From Glycine soja (lineage: Eukaryota > Streptophyta > Magnoliopsida > Fabales > Fabaceae), in assembly GCF_004193775.1 (NCBI RefSeq), contig NC_041009.1:47547534-47611533 (forward strand): a stretch of DNA of 64,000 nt. Direction: 5' to 3'. Position 1 is the first letter of the stretch, and each line of letters opens with the position of its first letter. The notes below the pieces were generated by a model, which saw only the letters and a list, made by a program, of their open reading frames with translations, was not told where the DNA came from and ran no database searches. The position numbers were made by a program, and so were the translations under genes. Positions 11,210 to 24,119 of this stretch are shown piece by piece.

Positions 11210-13693
11210 ATGGAACCAGGAATTGAAAATTCTGTCAACTCCGTAAATATTGAAGCAATCGAGGTCAGTTATTCTTAGTTGATCTGGTTTAGTTTCAATT
11301 TGCTTCCTGGTGATACAAAACAAAGTGAAGGGGTTCTTTGTGTTAATGTTAAATAGAAAAACAATTATACAGACCATTTATGGCTTATATATATTTCATG
11401 TCACAAACTGAAATTGTTTTCTTTAAAAGCCAAAATATACATGCTTGAAAAGAAAGAAAAGTTGATAGAAGTATGTTGTGTCAAATAGTTCATTAGCAGT
11501 TGCACTTTTTTTTCTTCTTATGGTTGTCGGTTTGACTTCGCAAAGTCTAGCTTGCATGATTAAACGAAATACATATGCCTATGTTATCCACTAAAATATC
11601 ATAGATAGATTCATTTTGTTGAATGAAAGAAAAAAGGTTATAGACTAAATTTGTTATTTTATTTATGTATATTGTGTTCTTTATTTAAAAAAAAAAGGTG
11701 ACAGGAGGAAATGGGCACTACACAGAGCAGTCAGGCACAAGCCATGAGAAGATTAAAGGAGGTTGGAAAACTGCAAATATCTTGCTAGGTATGAAATAAA
11801 TGATCAGTGTTTAGCAAGTTGGAATGTAAATGCAACATGAATCATGATATTGATATTGAATGCAATGCAGCGAATCAAGCACTGGCTACACTAGCTTTCT
11901 TTGGAGTTGGAGTGAACTTGGTTCTGTTTCTGACCCGAGTCCTTCACCAAGAAAGTGCTGAGGCTGCTAACAACGTGAGCAAGTGGACCGGAACCGTTTA
12001 CATATTCTCACTCATAGGAGCCTTCCTCAGTGATTCTTACTGGGGACGATATTTAACATGCACAATCTTTCAGCTCATTTTTGTTGTGGTATTGTATTGT
12101 ATTGTATTCACCTTACATCTTACTATAACACTTTGCTGGCATTATGAAATTCTGAACATATATGCACAGGGCTTGGGGATGTTGTCTTTCACGTCTTGGC
12201 GATTTTTGATCAAACCGGCTGGTTGTGGAAATGAAGAAACTACATGCTTGGAACCATCATCATTGGGTGTTGGCATTTTCTACTTGTCCATATATCTAGT
12301 GGCATTTGGATATGGAGGGCACCAACCCACCTTAGCAACCTTTGGTGCAGATCAATTTGATGAGAAGAATGAAAAACATAGGGATGCCAGAGAAACCTTC
12401 TTCTGTTACTTTTACTTTGCTCTCAATGTTGGGTCTCTGTTCTCCAACACTGTATTAGTATACTACGAGAATTCAGGAATGTGGACAAGGGGGTTCTTGG
12501 TGTCCTTGGCCTCAGCTGTTATTGCCTTAGTTTCATACTTAGCAGGATATCAAAAATATAAATATGTAAAGGCACATGGGAATCCGGTGATAAGGGTAGT
12601 TCAGGTGTTTGTGGCTACTGCTAGAAAGTGGAAGGTTGGTTCAGCCAAGGAAGACCAACTTTATGAGGTTGATGGTCCAGAATCAGCCATAAAAGGGAGT
12701 AGAAAGATTCTGCACAGCAATGATTTTAGGTAACAAAAAACACGTGATTATGTAAAACAACTATATAATTTTGATTAACTTGTTTGGTTGCATGGAATTG
12801 AACCTTACTACATCCTTGGTTCATTTTTGTTGATGTTGAGCAGATTCATGGACAAGGCAGCAACGATAACGGAGAAAGATGCAGTTCATCTCAAGAATCA
12901 CTGGCGGCTATGTACTGTGACTCAAGTTGAGGAAGCCAAATGCGTACTGAGAATGCTACCAGTTTGGTTATGTACTATTATTTATTCGGTTGTGTTTACG
13001 CAAATGGCTTCTCTTTTTGTCGAGCAAGGGAATGTGATGAACAACGAGATAGGAAAATTTCACTTGCCAGCAGCCAGCATGTCAGTGTTTGATATCTGCA
13101 GTGTCCTTTTATGCACTGGAATTTATCGCCAAATCCTTGTTCCTCTGGCAGGAAGATTAAGTGGCAATCCTAGGGGACTAACTGAGCTTCAAAGAATGGG
13201 AGTTGGTCTAGTTATTGGAATGTTAGCAATGCTTGCAGCTGGTGTCACAGAGTTTGAAAGGCTCAAACACGTTACACCCAGGGAAAAGGCTAGTTCTTTG
13301 AGTATATTTTGGCAAATCCCGCAGTATGTTCTAGTTGGTGCTTCAGAAGTTTTCATGTATGTGGGTCAATTGGAGTTCTTTAATGGGCAAGCCCCAGATG
13401 GCATAAAAAGCTTTGGGAGCTCACTTTGCATGGCTTCAATGTCTCTTGGAAACTATGTGAGTAGCATGCTGGTTTACATGGTGATGCGAATCACTGCAAG
13501 AGGCGAGAATCCGGGATGGATTCCCAATAACTTGAATGTGGGGCACATGGATAGGTTTTTCTTCCTCGTTGCAGTGCTAAATGCTCTTGACTTTGTACTC
13601 TACTTATTATGTGCTCGCTGGTACAAGAGCATCAACCTTGGAGATGGTGACATGGAAAGCCAAGAGGACAAGGAAATGATTGGTAAAGTTTGA
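11210..13693 (+). CDS. NPF7.3: NPF7.3-like (NRT1.5-type) nitrate/peptide-family transporter, five exons
   Basis: Exons 11210-11263, 11698-11788, 11871-12088, 12170-12729, 12844-13693, summing to 590 codons plus TGA, a normal NPF length. The protein is a proton-coupled oligopeptide transporter family member with about 12 membrane segments and a long central loop (exon 4 end to exon 5 start). Conserved stretches: GGWKTANILLANQALAT, NVSKWTGTVYIFSLIGAFLSDS, GYGGHQPTLATFGADQFDE, TQMASLFVEQG, IPQYVLVGASEVFMYVGQLE and FFNGQAPDGIKSFGSSLC. They match Arabidopsis NPF7.3/NRT1.5, which loads nitrate and K+ into root xylem. As in that subfamily, the ExxER proton-coupling motif of segment 1 is absent (NQALAT instead). 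The first exon and the acceptor at 11698, which follows a poly-A tract, are the least certain parts. The other borders keep frame and conservation. Confidence 0.9.
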
Positions 13694-14287
13694 TTCAGTT
13701 GTCTTGAATTTTCATTTTCTTGCTAGGAATTTTTTTATCTTAATAATTTTGATAAGGCTGTTCAAGGATGATCCTTTTTGGTGACACAAAGCATGCCGGC
13801 TCAATTTGAGAGAGAATTGACAAAATATTGGTGGGATGATTGCTTTCTTGATACCAAATTTGGCATTTGGACTTATGCTATTCTGGGTATTAGTGAATAT
13901 ATAGTAGGCATTCTTAGTTGCTATGTAATAGTTCTGAACTTTGAAGCCAGTCTACTCGTGCGAGAGGATCAAACTATAAATTACCACGTCATTTTTTCGA
14001 GACCTCCTAACAATTTATCACTCTAACACTAGTCTTTAAGGTGTGAAGCATATCACATTCACAACCTTTTGTGGTTATTCATCCTGATAAAACATTAAAA
14101 AATCAATGAGATCAATTTACATTTTTTCTAGACAAAAATTTACCATGTTGAAGTATTTGCTTTTTCTAGAACAGTCTATGCCAAGGATTTTCATATATAA
14201 GCAGCATAAATTTTCTGACAAGAAAAATTGGACCCCATCAAAATTGGAACTCCTGAAATGAGGAGATGAAGATATGTTTTCTGAATA
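13694..14287. other. Convergent 3' flank between NPF and the LIN-like gene
   Basis: The two genes point at each other, so this interval holds both 3' UTRs. A + strand open frame at 13778-14026 has no family resemblance and starts 84 bases past the NPF stop, so it is read as 3' UTR. No other feature is visible. Confidence 0.55.
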
Positions 14288-17200
14288 CTACAAATTCTCC
14301 CTGGACACAATGGCATGCAGCTGTTTTGCAGTCCATGCTACATCAACAAGTCCATGAAGAAGGGGAGCAATATCTTCTGCCATAGTCTTCAAAACCGTTT
14401 TTCATTCTATTAAAACAATTTACAAGGTGTTAAACAGAATCATATAAGTTGTGCATGCTTAGTGCACTTGAATGCTCATATCTATCACCTTTTTGAATAT
14501 ATTTCACACCCTGTCATAATATCACAAGACAACAATGAATTTTTTCTTGACAAATTGTAAAAATGGACTAAGAGTTTCTCTCATAAAAACTTGCTTAATA
14601 TTATCTTCGGTAGATGATTCTCAAACAATTTTAAGCAAAATGCAGTGTAAAACATTGTTTAGTCTTGTTCAAAGGTACTAGAAGAACAATTTTATGAAAT
14701 CTCATTTCCATTATTAAGAAAGAAGAAATAGCATTCTAGGAATCTAGATTCACATCTTGGTTGGTTATTGTGAAGGTCTCCCATATTCAAAACAAAAAGA
14801 AAAGTAGCACAGCAAAAAATGGGGAAAGAATGATAATGGGAAGTGTACTTCGTTTTCGCACAAGTTCATATCAAAAATGGAAAGATTTTTAGCAACCAAA
14901 AAAAGGAAAGGAAAAAGAAGTGCAGAAGATGGTGAACCTGATATTTTACTGAAATTAAGCAAAGACAAAGAAGCAAGAGTCTTGAGCTCAAGTTCTCCAT
15001 TTTCCAAGATTCCTTTCAACTGAGAGATGATGGATAAGAAGGCGGGAAGATGCAATCCAGCACTAAATAGCGAAGATAGTGAGGAGCTCAACCATGTCAC
15101 AGTTATTAGACACGTTCTCACCAAATCTAGGTGATTAGTATCTAAACATCTAGATATGCTCTTCAAAAAAGGGCTTTCTCCATCACCAATCAACGACTCT
15201 AACAACTTCTTTAGCAACTCTTCACCCCTTTTTTCTTCATCTTCCTACCATTTTAATTAATTTATCAGTCGAGCCAAGATACATTCAGTATCTAATGCAA
15301 GTTACAAAAAAATTCATTTATACACAAGTGGAAGACAAGTATTTTACTTTCTTCAATAAATATATGTATCATTAAACATATGCCAAGAGATTGATTGTAT
15401 CTAATCCAGTATACACAAGAAAACATTGTTTTTCATCCAGAGAAATACCTTAGAGATGACAAAGTCCCTAACAAAGAAAACTTACCGATGAAACTGAAAT
15501 GGTTACATATAACTGCTGACCCTCTTCTTCATGGCCAGGAGGTTTCACTTCTAGGCTATCATTATTATAACCTGCTTGTTTTAAGATGCTAGTCATGGTT
15601 GGTATCTTTCCAGTTGAAGAAAAATGGCTACACAAGATTAATAGTGCTCTGCAACACTTCTCTCTGCCCTTCTCATCATTTAAGCTGGCATCAAGTGCCT
15701 CTGCAATGGCATTCACAGCCACCTCTCTGTATATGCCAAACTTTTGAGGCTCAACCTGAAGTGAAAAACTTGTTCTAGTCTTTAAGTGTGCAAGGCAGAA
15801 ACTGAATTTCATTTATCATTTAATTCAAGAAAAATTTATAAACAAAATAAATCGAAAGAGTGCTAAATATTGGATGAAACACTGAAGGCATTTGGTATTT
15901 AAATATTATACAGATAATTCCATATTCATGCCAAATCTACAGAATATCTTAATCTATATAATGAAGCAAATTGCAAGATTTTAGGTTAGGTTAGGATTGT
16001 ATGTTACAAGCTAGTATTATCTAAGCGTATTAAATAAGAAGAGCATAGACATGAACTGCTAATGTTCTGGTTTCAAGTGTTTGTTCTATTCTAAACATCT
16101 GATTTTTATTTTTTTTATATTTACATTTTTCTTGCAGAAGATGGAGAGATGTTCCAATGCAGTAGTATCCCTTAAATGTGTTGAAAAACAAAGATGATTT
16201 GGCGAATTTTAAGGTGCAAATTATGCGTTACAAGTAATCATAGGTAGTCATTTTATTTGTAAGTGCACAATCTGCAGAAGTTATGTACAATTATATATTT
16301 CAATATTTAGAAGAAGGAAACTACAGAGTAAAAATTGTTCATTACTTTTCATAATCTAACTTCTACAATTAATTTAATACAAAATTATATTTAAATATGG
16401 GGAGTTTTGACAATTTCCTGCCACAAGATTCCTATGGCTAACTTGATAGAAAATGTCTATAAAGTAAGGGGTGCGCTTTAGAGGGTAAAGTGCATAGTTA
16501 TAACCTTTGGTTGGAAAATCTGCTGTGTTGAGATTGTGTCATTGTGAAAAAATACTTATACATATATAACAAATATCAAATTATTAAATTTAAACCATTG
16601 ATTTTTCAATGAATGATTATAATTCCTCACTTTTGGGAGGAGCCATTTGTGAGGTCTGTTAAATTGCCTCATCCACCTTTCATGTTAGACCATCTAAGGT
16701 TATTTCTAATGATGATACAAGAAAATTGACATGAAATGATTATACTGGGATAACTTTTTCAACATTGCTTGAGCATACCAGCAGATCAAAGTGTAACAGA
16801 AGGACAGCAATTAGGGGCTTTTCAAATGGAGAAGGATTCTTGAGATACATGAGCAGAATATGCATTATATTAAATACTTTTTCACCCGCCAAGCCACTTA
16901 TGAATGAGGTAACATCCTTTCTCCTACAAAAAAGCAGTCCAGAAATTAATACTTCAAGAGAAGTAGATATTAGTTGTCCTTGTAAATTTGTTTCTGGAAT
17001 TTATAATATCCAGAATATGCTGATAAACAACTGACCAGAATTATTTCCATTATTTATGAAAGCAGTTGTTAACTACTTCAACTATTAGATCATTCTATTA
17101 AATGCATGATATTATACAATTGATTTTTTTTATCTGTAGGAATCGAAGAGATGTATCATGGGTTTACAACAACTCAGGTATCATGCTCAACCAATTGAGC

Positions 17201-20200
17201 TACACCCAGAGGGTATTACACAATTGGTTCAAAGATTCATTCTAGCTGCCTTTAGCCTTTTAAATAACTTTTAGCATAAAATACTGTTTACTTGAGCACA
17301 AGGTTGTTCTAAGTTTGTACGCAGTCAGCTTTTCAAGACAAACGAGGAAGCATGTCAGGCCTTCATTCAATAATTTAAACTCCTTTTAACTTATTCATCT
17401 TTTTTTTTCTTTCAAATGAGGTCATATTCACTCCTTAAGTAAATAAGTCCATAAATTTTAACACCCAACGCCCATTTCCCTAGTCAATGTCTCAACCAAC
17501 TTCTAACATTTCAGATTGCAGCAAACTGTTTTCTCTGTCCTAAAACCTTAAGTTATATCTCTTAACTTATTTTTTGTATTTAACTGATAATCTTGAACAA
17601 AATTCCTACCGTAACCAATTACAGCCAATTAAAAATATGTTTTTGAAAAGAGGACGGGTAAGGAAAAAATTTAAAAGCTGAATAAGTTTGACCCATATGT
17701 TGCACTAGGCTACAAATCAATCTTATTTAATTGAATGCCAAAATTTGATAACGTTCACCTCTTCATTGATAAAAGTTCAGTAAGGAATATTATTGCATTT
17801 GTTGTCGGAGTAGCCTCCTTACTGTGAAGAAGCTCAACAAGACATTTTCTGTTAACACTCCTTGCTATCTGATATATGCAGCCAGAGTCCACTTGAATAC
17901 AGTTTAGCAAAAGTGACACCACATGTGATTTTTCTTTCACATTTCCCTGTTCAAACCTCCTAAAAAGAAATGGAAGAACTCCTAAAGAGATGAGATGCTT
18001 AGCATAAGTTGATTTGTCCTCTTCTTTCAAAGAGGAGAAATGACTCTCTAACTTGAAAACAGCAGCCTCATCCCTCTTTTTCAACTTAAGCTCCTCCAAA
18101 TTCTCCACTGTTTGAAAAGAAAAATCAATAAGGTAATCCAAACGTTCTGACTTCCAATTATCAATCAAACGCTTCAAAATAAGGTTGGTAAATGGCATGG
18201 TCACACATTCCAAATTATTTCCTGTTACTGGGCATGTTCTATTTCCCTTTTCAAACCATGCTTTGATGGCTTCTCTTTCAAATGTTTGACCAGTCTCTAG
18301 GGTGACTGGTTCCTCAAAGAGATCTCCAGTAAGAGGACAAATAAATTCATGTGGAATACTTGGAAAATATGACCCTGCACCAATATTTTCGATAGGACGT
18401 TTAGGAAACCAAAAATTTAATAGTAGATGTTATCTGAAGGAAGGTACATCAATCAAACATATGATTTTTCTCACCTTCAAGAGTAGAACTTGTCTTATTT
18501 GGCTGTACATGAAAGATTATAAAGAAGGTGATTAGATATATGAAGTCATAAACACAGCATAGACAGTGAAACAGTAGTGAGACCAAAATAATATGTTTCA
18601 CAGTTCACATTGCTAAAACCGATCCTGTACCTTTTTAAGAACAAGTTCACTAGCTTTTTCATGTGATAGAGCATCAATACTGTGGCTGCTTAAATTAGTT
18701 TTCATAGAGAAAGAGTTATTAATGTCATCGACTAGATTCCTTTTCTGCCATTCTTCTGAAGCTGTCATTGAATTTCCATTGTGCTGTCAAATATCATTGA
18801 CATTGTAAACATAAGTGAGATGTAGAGGAAGAATAGAAACAAATATGTCAATGCCACTCCAAGCATAAAACATTTTTTATAAAATGTACAGTGTTTCACT
18901 CCTCAACCTATATGACTCCAAATCTACAAAGTGTGTAATTGGGCAAGATGTAGAACCATCAAAATAAAGGTATCGGTTCCAAACAAAATGACCAATGGTA
19001 CAATTTCATTTCATAAATATACAATTCAGACTTTTTTGCATATCAAATACTGAAGAGGACTCAAGAAAATTAATTTGAAGCATAAAAATCATTTTTAATT
19101 CATTCTTCTATGATGTAGTAGAGGAACAATCCAATCAAATGGGATTAAAGAGTAAACCACTATAGTAATTCAGATTAAAGGACAAGATGAAAAAAGGAGA
19201 GAGAAAATTACCAAAAGGAATTTTTGGTAAAATTATTTTCAGTTTAGGAACAATTAATGACTCAACTGGTTAATCATGTTCAAAGAGTGGTAATAAATAA
19301 TCACTTCCAGACTTAATTAACCACTTGAGTATTCATTCTTAAACTGAAAGCAATTTTAGAGGACCAATAATCCCTTGATTGTGATTTTCCCAGCAAAATA
19401 ATATACAGAAAGAGAAATATCTTACAGGCTTGATTGTATCAATTGCTACACCTATAGAGAAATCTTCAATATCTTGATCTGTAAATTTAACAGTTTCAGA
19501 CTCATATGTTAGTGTCTGTCTAACAATAGTTGAACCACAAGAGCCTTTCATGCAGTTGTCTAGGTTATCATCATCATTAATATCTTTGACTTGGTAAACT
19601 CTGGATTTGCTAGAGTCACCAAACATAGAATCATACAGTTTCTTGCTGACCATTGGCTGTGGTGAGAGTGGGTCAATGGAGCTAGCAGACTCAAATGAAT
19701 AACCAAGTGAATTTCCCTCTTGACTTCCCGTTACAGAAGCTGATGGAATGCCAATTGAAGGAATAGGCGGAGATTCTACTCCTTCAGTGAGCCAATCTTT
19801 GTAGTATACGGCAAATACATGAGTTCCAGAATCCAAATGTTCATTATACACTTTTTGAAGAAGTTTTAGCTTTCTTGTTTTGCTTGGTGCATCTTCTAGA
19901 AATTCTGCTTCCTTGATGTACCATGCCTTCAAATGAGAAAATTGTGGAGAAAATAGGTGCTCCCACAGTTCAGGCAACAATACAGTCCGTGCCTGAAAAG
20001 GCGAATCACAAAACACTTGCAAGAGATGCTTTGCTGACACCTTATTTTTTTTCTGCATCATGTATACCACACTGAGGTAAAGATGAGCACAGGCTGACAA
20101 CTTATAATTTGGAATCCCACACGTACACTCGTACTTAAAATCATTTAAACTCAAACCTGTAATAATGCTAAGTTGCATCGTGGTTCTTTTCAGATACATG

Positions 20201-21045
20201 GTAGATATAGGTTCCTCAGCAGTTTGATCAATGGCCTCGATTGCTTGCTCAAGACTTCTTATGACTTTGGTCTCCGTAATGTTCTCTTCTTCCATTTCAA
20301 TCAAATTCAAGGAGGAGAAGCATTTGCCACGCAATGTTGACCGAAAATTCACATCTTTGGAGAAATGCTTTATATAGCCATTTAGAATGGAAACTACTGC
20401 TTGGACAGCAACTTGATCAAGAGCAAGACTAGAAGCAGCTTGCATAGCATGATTGCTATCTTTATTCCTGCTGCTATTTGATCTAGTGTATGAGTCCTTC
20501 TGGGGTTTTATATTCTTTCTAGTTTCACTAGAGTGTCCAAGCATATGTATACTGGAACTTCTGCTGTGCATCTTTGCATCCTTGACAGGATCTTCCTCCT
20601 CCACAAGTTCATTGAAATTCTTCTCTTTGCCTCTTTTTAGAGAAACTTGGTTTGAATAATTATCTTTAACTATGTTAGCTTCTTGCTCAGTCACCTCAGT
20701 AATCTCATTCCTTGGCATATCAATTCCTTTGCCTGAATCTGTATCGGTAGAAGAGTTCTTTAACCGTTGATCCATTTTGTCTCTCGAAAAAAGATTATCC
20801 CTTGACATCCGGTTCGTAGCAGTATGAGTGTCGGTTTTTAACTGTCTACTTGTAATTTGATATTGTGAGGCATCAGACTTTGTTCTCTGAGTTCGAACTC
20901 TTTCACTTGATACAGAAAATCTCCCATCCAAAGAGTAAAGAGGCTCACTTGAAGCACCATGGTGGAAGGAGGATCTAGACCTTGTCACTCTTCTGATTCC
21001 TTTGAACCCCTCCTCTGCAAGAAGCTCCTCCAAAGATGAAGCCAT
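14288..21045 (-). CDS. LIN/CERBERUS-like U-box E3 ubiquitin ligase, eight exons, with premature TGA
   Basis: Exons from 5' to 3': 21045-19426, 18783-18631, 18502-18475, 18374-17759, 16923-16779, 15755-15486, 15244-14938, 14406-14288. The start MASSLEELLAEEGFKG, the N-terminal block with IPNYKLSACAHLYLS and LPELWEHLFSP, and a U-box at about residues 608-680 (IPHEFICPLTG, FEEPVTLETGQTFER, RTCPVTG) mark the legume LIN family. U-box proteins pass ubiquitin from E2 to substrates; CERBERUS/LIN is needed for rhizobial infection and nodule development. Helical ARM-like sequence follows the U-box. I see no WD40 repeats, unlike CERBERUS itself, so this is probably a LIN-1-type paralogue. Oddity: exon 7 joins exon 8 in frame as KISE and then hits TGA at 14404-14402. 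Past it the same frame runs TVLKTMAEDIAPLLHGL... to TAG at 14290-14288. The protein would end at 1047 residues instead of about 1084. Exon 3 is only 28 nt. Confidence 0.85.
17123..17215 (-). mobile_element. Short tRNA-derived SINE in LIN-like intron 4
   Basis: On the minus strand the unit reads like a tRNA 5' half (GTAGCTCAATTGGTTGAGCA, containing an A-box) followed about 40 bases on by a B-box-like TTCGATTCC and an A-rich tail. It is bounded by direct repeats TTATACAATTG (17112-17122) and TTACACAATTG (17216-17226), 10 of 11 bases identical, as left by target-primed insertion. No intact cloverleaf is evident, so it is called a SINE and not a functional tRNA gene. Confidence 0.65.
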
Positions 21046-24000
21046 ATATATGTATATATATATGCCCTTTCCAACCCTATTAAAGGCAAAGATCAAAAAC
21101 ATTCAAAGTGAGGAATAATTATCAAGTAGAAAACCAGAATGAAGAGAAAAAGTGAGAAAGAAAAAGAATAATATCATCAACCTTGCCAGCCGTTTAAAAT
21201 GATGATAGAAGAATAATCATATCCACAACCATGTAACATTTAAATAAGCATGCTGTCATGCCACATCCCATAATAAGAATCAGACTTGCTCAGCAAACAT
21301 TCCCAACTGAATGGGGGAGCTAAGGCTTGTCATATTAAAACCAGCTATGCATAGAATAGACGAATGAAAGAGAACAAATTAAGGAGAATGATAGAGATGT
21401 TGATTAGTGAAGAGTTTAAACAAGTTGATTAGTTATTAAAAACAAAAAAGTAAGAAACAACAACAATTGGCAACACGAGTTGAGTGGACAAGTGAAAGGC
21501 GACAAATGAGAGAATGAATAGACTTTTGACAGTTGCCAGATTTGAATGTTTCAAGGACGGTAGACATTGTCTTTTCTTTTATCAATACTTTTTCGTTTTT
21601 TGCATAATAAATTGTAATTAATTGAAGACCTTTTCGTTGCCTTGCCTAGCCTTGGAATCTCAAAATCATACTCATATATAGTAGGAAATAGTGATAGTAC
21701 TAATTAACTAACTAAGCAGTAAGCACTAACTGTCTCCAACTAACACCTTTTTCTCAAAGGTCCCACCAAACTATATCTTCATTTTTCCACGTTAACGGGA
21801 AACATTGGTCGCCTTAGAGAGATTGAATTCCTAAGAGAGACAACCTGCTTTATTCTCGAAAGAATTAGTATTCTACTACCAACTGGAGAATATCCTTATT
21901 GCAGAAAATAAAAATAAAGAAATTATTTGTTGATAAAGTATTTCGAATACTCAAGACCATCGTTAAAATGTGGCAAATAATCTTTATGAAAAACAAAAAA
22001 GTATAATATTTTTTCTCTTAAAATAACATTTCTTTCTTTTAAAATGACTTTTGTTCTTTCTACTCGGATATTAATATTGATCTCTTTTCTTAATTTGTTA
22101 AAAATACTTTTTTTAATTATTAGTGCCTTCTACATATACAAATATCAAGTCTAATGATTTTTTTATACCCTTTTTTTACTTTTTAAAAGTAGGTGACACT
22201 AATTTTTTTATACATGTATACTTAAGTGTTAAAAGCAAGGGTTATATGCATAAATCTTGAAACTGAGCATGGCTATATATATTCAAGAAATTTAACTTTT
22301 TCTGCTAAAAATGATGCAAGTTGTTTCAACTCTTCTTGTTTTATTACATTTTATATGTTTTGATCCAGTAAGATATAACACCGATATAATACATTTTCTA
22401 ACGCATTCTTTTTATGTTGCATGATATAACACTGGCAACATATTCTTCTACGTATTTATTTTAAATTCTATTAATATTCTAAAATTATAATATTTTAAGT
22501 GAAATTTATTAAATAAAAAAAATGCCTTCAAAGTTTTGTATTTTTTTATAAATTCCAGTCAATAGTAAAAAGTTGACTTTTTTGGTGAATTGTCACGCTA
22601 ACGAATTTATTCATCCAAGGAATTCAAGTTAAGATTTTAAATTTCTGTACTTAATCTTTATTTTGTGTACATTCTCCGTTTTTTCTAAAAAAAAATTACA
22701 ATGGTATTGGTACCAAGTTTTTCCTATAAAAAATAATGACAAATTCTGGTTGATGGGACTATGAACACACATAATATGAATATTTTACTCTCAACATAAT
22801 TTATTTCATATTAAAAATTATCCAAGATTCAACCACTTATATTAACCATTCTCTTTTCATTTATAGATATTTTTTTGCAAATATTATAACTGACCTTTAA
22901 TTTGATTTAGAGAACTCAATTTCATGATTGAAATAATAAAAATTAAAATTGATTAATTCAAAATCTAATTGAAACTAGATTAACCGATTAATGATACGGG
23001 TCAATTGAATCGGTTTAAATTATAAATTAATCAAACCACAGTTGCAATTCTCTTTCAGTTGTTTAAATTTCATAAATTTCTTAGTTAAATCCCAAAATTA
23101 TTGGAGATATACAAAAGGTTAATACTTTTTAAAAAATAATAAACTATCAAACTCAAATGCCATATGTCGGTATTTTCTTGATAAAACCTTTTCTGCATTA
23201 TATATATTTTATCTTGATGAATACCACCGCCCCCCCCCCCCCCTCCCCCGGTCTCTTCTTAATCGGATTAAAAATTCAATATATCATTAAAAAAAACTAC
23301 CAAACTTGCACCCTATACTAAACACTACCTCCGGTAATAAAGAAATACCTGAGACTAATAAAAAATTAAATTAATCTTGCATTTTCAGATATTACATCCT
23401 CAAGAATACTGTAGCAAAGAATGCTATTCCTTGACATATAAAAATACTGTTGCTTCACTTTTAACATTCGTGTGTGTGTGCGTGAAATAAAAGTTATAGT
23501 GAAATTAAAAAATAATTACTAGCAATGTAACTTTCTCACGAGAATAAAAGTTGTGTAGACATGAAAATAAATGTAACTTTCCTGAAAATAAAAGATGCCT
23601 TAAAATATTTTCAAACAACTTCCCAACAAATGAGAATAAATATTCGTACCTTTATATAATGATTTTCATACCAAATCATCTTGAATGTAGTTTCTCTAAA
23701 CTCTATTCATCAATAAATTATCCAGCGTATTGATCTTTAAAAAAAAGTAAAATCGTGGTATCAATTAACCTAATCTATAGTTTGGCTTGGAGTGCGACAC
23801 TCTATTGTCCACGTTAACACAGTACAAAAAAGAAAAATTAAAACGATCCTGCACACAAGTTCGATCGATCCTATTATAGTTGTTTTGTAGGTGCAACACA
23901 AGCGAATCTATATCACTCTGAAGATGCATAGCTTAGGGCTTACATGTGAAGACTTAATAACTTTCATGTTTGATAATGATAATGATTACTCAAATGTTAC

Positions 24001-24119
24001 AATGAAAGCAAAGAGTAGAATCTGTCAGATTCATAGTTACAACTACTTACAATTAATACAGCTCTTACGGCAACCAAGAATTTTGGACTCCTAATAATTA
24101 ACCCTTCAGAGTTAACAAC
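21046..24119. other. Spacer between the LIN-like 5' end and the callose synthase 3' end
   Basis: It contains the LIN-like promoter and leader (a TA-rich stretch lies right next to the ATG, 21046-21064) and the callose synthase 3' UTR. The rest is AT-rich. A C14 run lies at 23230-23243. A + frame at 23551-23733 and another at 23891-24094 have no family resemblance. I see no transposon ends. Confidence 0.5.
23230..23243. repeat. C14 homopolymer
   Basis: An uninterrupted C run followed by T and five more C residues, in the spacer upstream of the LIN-like gene. Probable length-variable site. Confidence 0.75.

Noticed and set aside
13778..14026. 82-residue + frame after the NPF stop
   Set aside because: It lies 84 bases past the stop in the expected 3' UTR and matches no NPF sequence.
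17123..17215. Functional tRNA gene
   Set aside because: The A- and B-box-like motifs are present, but the arms do not pair as a full cloverleaf; the A-rich tail and flanking duplications indicate a retroposon.
22000..23200. Search for an RNA gene or small ORF in the AT-rich spacer
   Set aside because: Nothing beyond low-complexity sequence could be supported.
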